NCBI GenBank assembly: GCA_963576785.1
Contig: OY756140.1
Coordinates: 868,001-932,000 of the forward strand
Origin: Chlorophyllum brunneum
Lineage: Eukaryota > Basidiomycota > Agaricomycetes > Agaricales > Agaricaceae
Reading direction: 5' to 3'
DNA length: 64,000 bases
The translations under genes were made by a program, and so were the position numbers. Of this stretch, positions 57,540-64,000 are shown piece by piece. The notes beneath the pieces were generated by a model. It was not told where the DNA came from. It saw only the letters and a program-made list of their open reading frames with translations, and did not search any database. Position 1 is the first letter of the stretch. Each line of letters begins with the position of its first letter.

Positions 57540-58480
57540 TTATCCAACCTTATTGACTTGTCAAACATTCTCTCTCAATACCATGAGTTTGCAGATGTCT
57601 TTAGCAAGTCTCAAGCAGATATACTACTACCACATCATCCATTTAACTTGAGAATTAACCTAGAGGATGGTATGGTACTGCCTATTGGTGTTATCTATTC
57701 CCTCTCTCAGGTTGAACTACAAGCTTTTCAAGAATTCATTGACAAGAATCTATCCAATAGCTTTATTTGTCCATCTACCTCTCTGCATAGTACTCCAGTC
57801 CTTTTTGTCAAGAAAAAGGATGGTTCTCTATGTTTCTGTGTAGACTTTTGTGACCTTAACAAGATCTTCAAGAAGAATTGCTATCCTTTATCTCTTATTT
57901 CTGATTTGCTCAATACTCTTTACAAAGCTCATATCTATACCAAGATTGACCTACAATATACCTACCATCTTGTCCACATTGCTGAAGATGATGAATGGAA
58001 GACAGCTTTTTGGATGTACTATAGTTTGTTTGAATGGATGGTTATGCCATTTGGACTGACAAATGTACCTGCTACTTTCCAATGTTTCATAAATAACATC
58101 TTCAAAGATATGCTTGACATATGTGTTGTTATTTACTTGGACAATATTCTAATCTACCTGGATGATAACTCTAAACATGAGGAGTATGTCCAAGAAGTCC
58201 TCTGCAAGCTTTACAAACACAGTCTGTATGCTCAGGCTGATAAGTGTAAATTCCACTTGGATTTGGTTGAGTATCTGGAGTATATTCTTTTACCTGACAG
58301 TCTTATAATGTCCAGAGAAAAGGTCAAAATAATTCAAGATTGGCCTGAACCAAAGAAGATAAAGGATATTCAGTCCTTCTTGGATTTTGCTAATTTCTAT
58401 TGATATTTCATTCATGGCTACTCTGATATTGTTGTTCCTCTCACCCACCTTACTCATAAGGGTATGTATAGTTTGGAATT
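57540..58480 (+). pseudogene. Gypsy reverse transcriptase, catalytic Asp changed
   Basis: A long open stretch with gypsy RT blocks: EFADVFSKSQADILLPHHP, STPVLFVKKKDGSLCFCVD, YTKIDLQYTYHLVHI (first catalytic Asp present) and MPFGLTNVPATFQ. In the YxDD box the sequence is YLDNILIY, so the second Asp is Asn (GAT to AAT). The VDFRDLN block reads VDFCDLN. The frame stops after IQSFLDFANFY at about 58403. Inactive. Confidence 0.88.
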
Positions 58481-58499
58481 TTGATGATGGCTACCATAA

Positions 58500-59640
58500 A
58501 ACTAATACCATCTAAGATAACACTGACATCACCTTACTACCTAACCATCTATTCAACAACATAATTACCAAGATCAGACAAATCTGGGAAGTTTCAGAAG
58601 AGGAAGAACTGAAACACTGACTCTGAAAAAAAAACAAAAAGTGGTTGAAAGAAAAGGAAAAATGACTAGAGGAGATATGGGAAAACAATAGATTACTAAT
58701 GTTTGAAGAAAAAATATATGTACCCCCTAATAGCAAGTTATGACAAGAAATACTCCAATAGCATCATGACAAAACTGATGTAGGACACCTAGAACAATAC
58801 CAGATAATTGAACTTCTTAAACAGACTTACTGGTGGCCCCAAATGTGCAATGATGTTAAACAATATATCAAGGGATGTAACACATGCCAATGAAACAAAA
58901 TACTCTGAACAAGACCCACAACATATCTCCACTTACTACTAATACTAGTAGAACCTTGGGAAGAAATCTCAATTGACATGATAGGACTATTACCAGAGTT
59001 AGAAGGATATGACACAATACTTGTCATAGTTAATTGTTTTAGCAAGACAATCAGACTGTATATAGTCAACACTACCTTGTTATCTGAGAAGTTAGGAGAT
59101 ATATATCAAAATGATATATGGAGAATGCATGGAATACCCCACAGAATCATCAGTAACAAAGGCCCTCAATTTGTATCAAAATTCATGGCAGAACTATGCC
59201 AAGCAACAGGTACCCAACAAAACTTATCTATAGCATATTACTCACAAACAAATGGTCAAATGGAGTGTGTCAACCAGGAGGTTAAAGCATATCTCAGGAA
59301 TGTAATAAACCATGCATAGGATAACTGGAAAAAATGGCTAACTACAGCAGAATTCCAATACAATGACAAAATCCACACTGCTACCAGATACTTGCCATTT
59401 CAAATAGTTTATGGATAATACCCTTGAAAAGGAAATATAACAAACACAACCAAGGTACTTGTGATCATGGAACAAATACAAGAGTTACAAGACATGTAAC
59501 AAAAAGTGATCAAAATGCTACAATATAGTTAGACTCAAATGGAGAAATGTAACAGCACCAAACCAGAACATGAGTATATCATCCCTTCTTTGACTCATAC
59601 TACTACCATCGATTTACAAAAGTCAATTATATGGTGCTAG
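58500..59640 (+). pseudogene. Gypsy integrase remnant
   Basis: Integrase N-terminal zinc region with LLKQTYWWPQMCNDVKQYI and GCNTCQ; core EISIDMIGLLPELEGYD (first Asp), then IISNKGPQFVSKFMAEL where the second catalytic Asp of the usual SDRG is Asn. The NGQMECVNQEV motif retains the Glu. Stops are frequent and the chromodomain/3' LTR are not seen. Everything after about 59430 is uninterpretable. Confidence 0.82.
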
Positions 59641-59664
59641 TCTATAGTACAGAGGATATACACT

Positions 59665-61872
59665 ATGCCTGCACTACGTTCTGATCTCTCCCTGAGAGAG
59701 CCTATGCCCGATGGTGATAGGGACATCTTTGAGAACATAACATGTGTTCCGGTTCCCTCTATCTTTGCAGCCCCTCCGGCTCTGCCCCCTCCTGGTATCC
59801 TGTTCCCTAGGATGCCTTCTATGTCTAGGCCTGTGGTCCCTACCAATCAGGTCTACAGTAACACCATTCTCCTGTCAGTCCTCAGAAGACCGACAACCCC
59901 CCTGCAGTCCTCGGTCCCCTTCAATAGTAATGTGGAGAAGACCATCCACAGATCATTTAAACGAGTAAGGCTGGAAGGCAATCATTATTACTCGAGTAAG
60001 AACAACAATAAGGATTGGGCCAACCAAGTCAAAGAAGAGTTAGAGTCTAAGGTCAAAGTTGAGGAAGAAGACACTACAAAACATGAAGGTGGTCCAGAGG
60101 AGTTTTGTGACGATGCTGTTAGGGAAGTTGGAAGGCTTTCCAAGTGGGTAAAAGCCTGTAGCATGTACAATATGAGTGGTGACAAGGGGCTTACATTTGG
60201 GTGGGCCTTTACTGAATTGATGGGGACCTTAATAAAAGTGGGATGGCTCAAGGTTGCTGTTGATGAACAGAAGAATGACCTCCATGGTTGGATGGGGATC
60301 AATTTTGGTAAGATTACTGTCTATGCTGAGGAAACACCTTAACCAGACACTTTCCCCCTATGACGTGTGGCCTTCAAAGGCTCCACCCAAAGACTTGACG
60401 ATGTCCGCATAGACATCATTGAGTATATTGTCACTCTGGAGATCACTGGTGTTAGCAAAGTCACTAATTTGGGTATCTCCGATGATGACGTGCACAACAA
60501 AGTCACTCATTTGGGTATCTCCAATGATGATGTGCAGATGATCACTGAGGCGGAATTCAGGGCCGTCACACACAAGAAGAAGCATAAGGGCTGGAAGCCC
60601 ACTATTGCTACTGCTAAACCTGCTGTTGCCAAGAAACCGGCTGCCATGGATCAAAAGACCAAACCCGCACAGGCAACTGTGCCTGGCAAGGCCACCACAT
60701 CTCCACCTTCCCCCCTGAAGGAAGGCACCAAACCTTTCTATGCAGTGGCTGTGGCTAAAAGTGACAAATGCCCCACCCTCTCTTCCACTGGGCATGACCC
60801 TCTCAAACTCCTGGAGTTTGCAAGCAAATTCCCAGAATTGATGCATGAGAAGGTAGTAGCAATATACGACACTGCTTTCTCCACTCCCTCCCCCACAAAC
60901 AAGAAGCCAGCTAAGAAAGCTGGTGTAACTTGCTCCACACTAAATGGTCTCTCGCACAAGCAAGTCATCATTCCCCTCCTCACCGGGCCCAACATCACCA
61001 ACTTCGGGGCCATCATAGACTCTCTCAATGCTTGCCTCATAGCTGAGAAATCCAAGACTAGGGTCATCACCACCTTGTAGAGTAAGCTGGGCCTTATGGT
61101 CCACACCTCAGAGGTGTTGACCCCTACTGAGCTAGACGTCATCAAGGTATGACTCAAAGAGAAATTTGGAGGGATCACTATGGGCGAAGCATCCCTCCCC
61201 AAATCTAAATTGTTCATGAAAGTCACAGATGTCAGTTACATTATGCCACGAGGGCAGGTCCTCTCTGAAGCAGATGTGGTCTCCAGTATCCGAAATTCCA
61301 TTCATTTGGATGCCATTCAATTTGCGATGCAACCAAGAGTACGACGCAACTCCAAACACTCTGACACCTGTACGGTATGGTTCAAAATCTGGGACTCCAA
61401 AGCAGGGTCCAATATCGTGAAGATTGAGGACAAATTCCTCAACATTTACAGGGGACTCTTCTGTATCAGGAGAGCCAACGCTAACCCGGGAGTTCCATTC
61501 TGCACCAAGTGCTGCAGATGGGGCCACCCTCTTATCTGATACTGTGTGAGGCTGTTTACCTGCACTCACTGTAAGGGTCTCCACTCTACTGCCAACCATC
61601 GTGCCTTTGCCTACTACTGCAAAGGTAACAACAAAGCGGACCCGCCCATCACAGCCACCCCTGCCAGAGAGCCATGCCCCCACAAGACTATGTGCTCTAA
61701 CTGCAGCAAGAACCACCTTGTCACTGACTGCAAATGCCAATTTTGGAAGCACCAATTTGACCATGACTGGCATGCCAATAAAGTGCTCAAACTAAGAGCA
61801 AACAAAGGAGTCCCACTGTCCCCCTCCTCATCATCCCTGGCTAGTCAAAGCCAGACTAACCCCCCTCAATGA
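59665..61872 (+). pseudogene. LINE ORF1 (Gag-like, CCHC knuckles), five stops
   Basis: One reading frame runs from 59665 to 61872 but is interrupted by stops at about 60340, 60358, 61078, 61144 and 61537. It begins MPALRSDLSLREPMPDGD. A Lys/Ala/Pro-rich linker (60590-60730) precedes a region with LIYTIE-like strands. Zinc-knuckle-like groups are CTKCCRWGHP, CTHCKGLHSTANH and CSNCSKNHLVTDC near the C-terminus. At 61537 the stop (HPLI-stop-YC) lies inside the first knuckle, where an Arg or similar residue would be normal. It overlaps the ORF2 start by 4 bases. Non-functional as it stands. Confidence 0.85.
60457..60540 (+). repeat. Two 42-bp tandem copies inside LINE ORF1
   Basis: Two adjacent 42-bp units, each starting aaagtcact, encode KVTNLGISDDDVHN and KVTHLGISNDDVQM. 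The second differs from the first at only a few positions. The in-frame 14-residue duplication would not have broken ORF1. Confidence 0.8.
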
Positions 61873-64000
61873 ATAACACACCTGACAATCAAGACAGGCC
61901 TTCTCCCCACTCATTTTTGAGTGAGCTAAAGATCTGCTCTCACAATGTTGGAAGATTGTATGGAGTGATGGAGACAGTCCTTATGCGTAGAGGTGACATC
62001 AACCTCCTCCTCATACAAGAACCCCCGTGGAGATACCTCCACAACATTTCTTTACCCGTCTCTAATGATGGATCTCCCCTCATAGGAGGCCCAATCCACC
62101 TGGACTGGATGCTCCTCTCGTACCCAATTGTTGCCAAAGAAGTCCTCCAAGTTGGATGCTGGTGCTATCCTCAATGGACGATGGATATCGATCATTGTAC
62201 CACTCCCCAAGTCCTTGTCTTTGCTCACAAGAGACTCAAACACCTCTGTTCCTCTGTCAGAAGAGATGTCATAGATCATTGAGACCTCCTGTGCATATCC
62301 CTCTTTGCAGGAGGAGAAGAACTACTGTTGCTGAATATATACAATGACAGTCACAACACTGCACTCCACTTCCTTGAGGAGTGCCTCTTTGATCTCCCGC
62401 TCTTTCTCTTATTGGGTGGGGACATCAATATCCGATCTGAGTTATGGGACCCTTCAACAGACCAACATCTGGTGAGTGTGGACCATCTCCTCATGATCAC
62501 CAAAGCCCTCAATTTAGTGAAGTCAATTCCATCTGCAGCCAAACCAACATGCTACACTTCAGACCCCAACCTACCAGACACAGTCATCAACCTATTGTTT
62601 GTTTTGGGAATGTTACCATACATCCCCACCCATGCTATCCAGGAAGGCAATCGATACAACTCGAATCATGCCTCCCTTCTAATCAGGGTTCCTATTCCGC
62701 AGATGGATGTTGTCATCGAAAGATTGACAATTCCCAAAGAGTCAAAGGAGGAAACCAAATTCCTGACAGATATCACGGAGGGAATAAACAACAAGAACTG
62801 GCCAATGAATGATACAGACAAGCTGGAGAGAGCTGTTGCCAAATTGGGAGTTTTGTTTGACAGATCCTGGAATTGCAATGCGAAAAAGGCCAAAATTACC
62901 ACTAGGTCCAAGACCTGGTGGAACAAAGAATGCTCTGAGGCACTCGCAACACACTGTGCAGACTGTAGAACAAATGTAAATAGAACACCTTTTGCAAAAC
63001 CATGAGGAAAACAAAAAGGGCCTATTTCAACAAGAAGATCCAAGAAATCTTGGTCGATAATTGACACCCATGGGATCTGATGCCGTGGGTCAAAGGACAT
63101 ACTCTCCCGGCTACCAAAGCCATTCGCCACAATGGTCGACCTTGTCTCACTGTGGACAACCTATGGACGGCCCTTGATCAACATTATAACTCGGCCCAGG
63201 ACAGACCTGTCAACGCAGCTGTTCTGGAAGAACTACCTCCACCAATCAGTATGGAAAATAGGACTTGGGTTGATTTCTCTCTCCTGGAAATGAGGGAATC
63301 ACTCAAGGATACCTCGAATTCTTCCACCTCCAGCCCTGACCATATATCTTGGTCCCATCTCAAACAGATTGTCGCCATCAATACTTGCGCCGATCTCTTT
63401 CTCAAAATCAGCTGCACATGCCTGTCCCTCGGACACTGGCCCTCACACTTCAAAAAGTCAACATCAGTAATCATCCCCAAACCCAACAAACCTGACTACT
63501 CCACCCCAAAGGCTTTCAGACCCATCGTCCTTCTCAATACATTTGGCAAACTGGTGGAAAAAATGCTAGCCAAGCAACTCCAATTTGAGGCAGTGAAATT
63601 CAAGTTCTCCACCCTCACCAACTGGGAGCCATCCGACAATGATCCACTGAGGACGTGGGACTTTTCCTAACCCACATCATCTGCAGAGCTTGGACAAAGA
63701 AGAAGAAAACATTGGTGCTTGCATTCAATGTCGCCCAATTCTTCCCCTCCCTCAACCATGACCTCCTTACCGACATCCTTACTCAGCAAGGATTTCCTCC
63801 TCAAATTGCAGGGTTCTTCAACAATTATCTCAAAGAACGCCACACTACCTATCTGTGGAACAATGAAAGCTCCCCGGAATTCAACGCAGCAGTTGAAGTA
63901 GGTCAAGGCTCAGCCCTTAGCCCTATTCTATCCGCCCTCTACCTTGCCCCCCTCCTTCGAATCTTCAACGTCCATATGGAGGAACACCATGACAAATGGG
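61869..64000 (+). pseudogene. LINE ORF2: endonuclease and reverse transcriptase, frameshifted, truncated by window edge
   Basis: The exonuclease-endonuclease-phosphatase domain starts LKICSHNVGR and has NLLLIQEPPW, FLLLGGDINIRSELWD and STDQHLVSVDHLL; the late SDHxxL box reads NSNHASLL. A stop occurs at 62281. Around 62990-63010 the frame shifts. The RT follows: SPDHISWSHLK, STSVIIPKPNKPDYS and FRPIVLLNTFGKLVEKML. Near 63600 it shifts again, with a stop where RQRST would be expected (RQ-stop-STEDVG). RT block A reads LAFNVAQFFPSLNH, with Asn for the first catalytic Asp. The last residues include QGSALSPILSALYL (block B). Inactive. Confidence 0.88.

Larger units (their letters stand above)
55619..59640 (+). 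mobile_element. Heavily decayed Ty3/gypsy retrotransposon body
   Basis: Gag-like, protease, RT and integrase segments occur in gypsy order (RT before integrase) but are broken by many stops. The tether, RNase H and 3' LTR regions are missing or unrecognisable. The RT segment ends near 58450 and integrase-upstream sequence begins about 58480, pointing to a deletion of RNase H. The right end at about 59640 is set by the start of the next element. Confidence 0.85.
59641..64000 (+). mobile_element. LINE with ORF1 and endonuclease-RT ORF2, running off the right edge
   Basis: A non-LTR retrotransposon in forward orientation, inserted at the truncated gypsy end. ORF1 (zinc-knuckle Gag) is followed after a 4-bp overlap by ORF2 (AP-type endonuclease, reverse transcriptase). 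Both are damaged by stops and ORF2 by frameshifts. The window ends within the RT palm, so an RNase H domain like that of the truncated LINE at 48272-49909 cannot be checked. I could not tell by eye whether the two are one family. Confidence 0.9.

Noticed and set aside
1..64000. CRISPR arrays, operons or bacterial-style features
   Set aside because: Spliceosomal introns and fungal proteins throughout show this is eukaryotic nuclear DNA; no regularly spaced repeat array was found.

Overview
The window is nuclear DNA of a filamentous basidiomycete, most likely an Agaricomycete. The genes are densely packed on both strands and split by many introns of about 50-60 nt with GT..AG ends. The proteins are fungal (SLA2, SHY1, BDP1, RPB2, PTM1, SNX4, REV7, glycogenin). 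Species cannot be named from sequence alone. Intron positions were inferred by eye by joining frames at GT/AG sites that restore known family motifs, so outer CDS coordinates are firmer than internal exon edges.

Layout. Bases 1-41100 are a euchromatic gene block. In order: SLA2 (-), SHY1/SURF1 (+), an unassigned coiled-coil membrane protein (+), an unassigned Cys4 zinc-motif protein (-), the TFIIIB subunit BDP1 (+), a COQ11/NDUFA9-type SDR (+), an MFS transporter (+), a YqjM-type old yellow enzyme (-), a fructosamine-3-kinase-like kinase (+), RPB2 (+), a PTM1-like lung-7TM protein (-), SNX4/ATG24 (+), REV7 (-), a membrane-anchored serine beta-lactamase-like hydrolase (+), a UbiB-family kinase like yeast Ypl109c/Cqd1 (-), glycogenin (+), an Ala/Lys-rich LEA-like protein (+) and a DUF7721-type protein (+). 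Many neighbours are divergent pairs separated by only about 115-235 bp.

Bases 41448-45259 are the centrepiece: a divergently transcribed pair of homeodomain genes, HD2 (-) and HD1 (+), with about 190 bp between them. This is the architecture of the basidiomycete mating-type A (HD, MAT-A) locus. HD1 and HD2 proteins from different alleles dimerise after mating to switch on the dikaryotic programme. Glycogenin and the YPL109C-type kinase nearby fit what I recall of MAT-A surroundings in mushrooms. The usual neighbours MIP and beta-fg are not in the window.

Bases 45900-64000 are a transposon island abutting HD1. A complete Ty1/copia element (46333-55329) with two LTRs, 5-bp target duplications (CTTGG), a PBS matching the copia-type half-tRNA-iMet primer and a polypurine tract sits inside what looks like the LTR/5' region of a decayed Ty3/gypsy element (to about 59640). 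The copia element is itself interrupted by a 5'-truncated, minus-strand LINE (48272-49909) with a poly-A tail and a 13-bp target duplication. A second LINE (ORF1 plus endonuclease/RT ORF2) runs from about 59.65 kb off the right edge. All the elements carry stop codons, and the gypsy and right-hand LINE RTs each show a changed catalytic Asp. The changes are dominated by transitions at Arg, Gln and Trp codons, consistent with RIP-like mutation or 5-methylcytosine deamination. The host genes on the left are intact.
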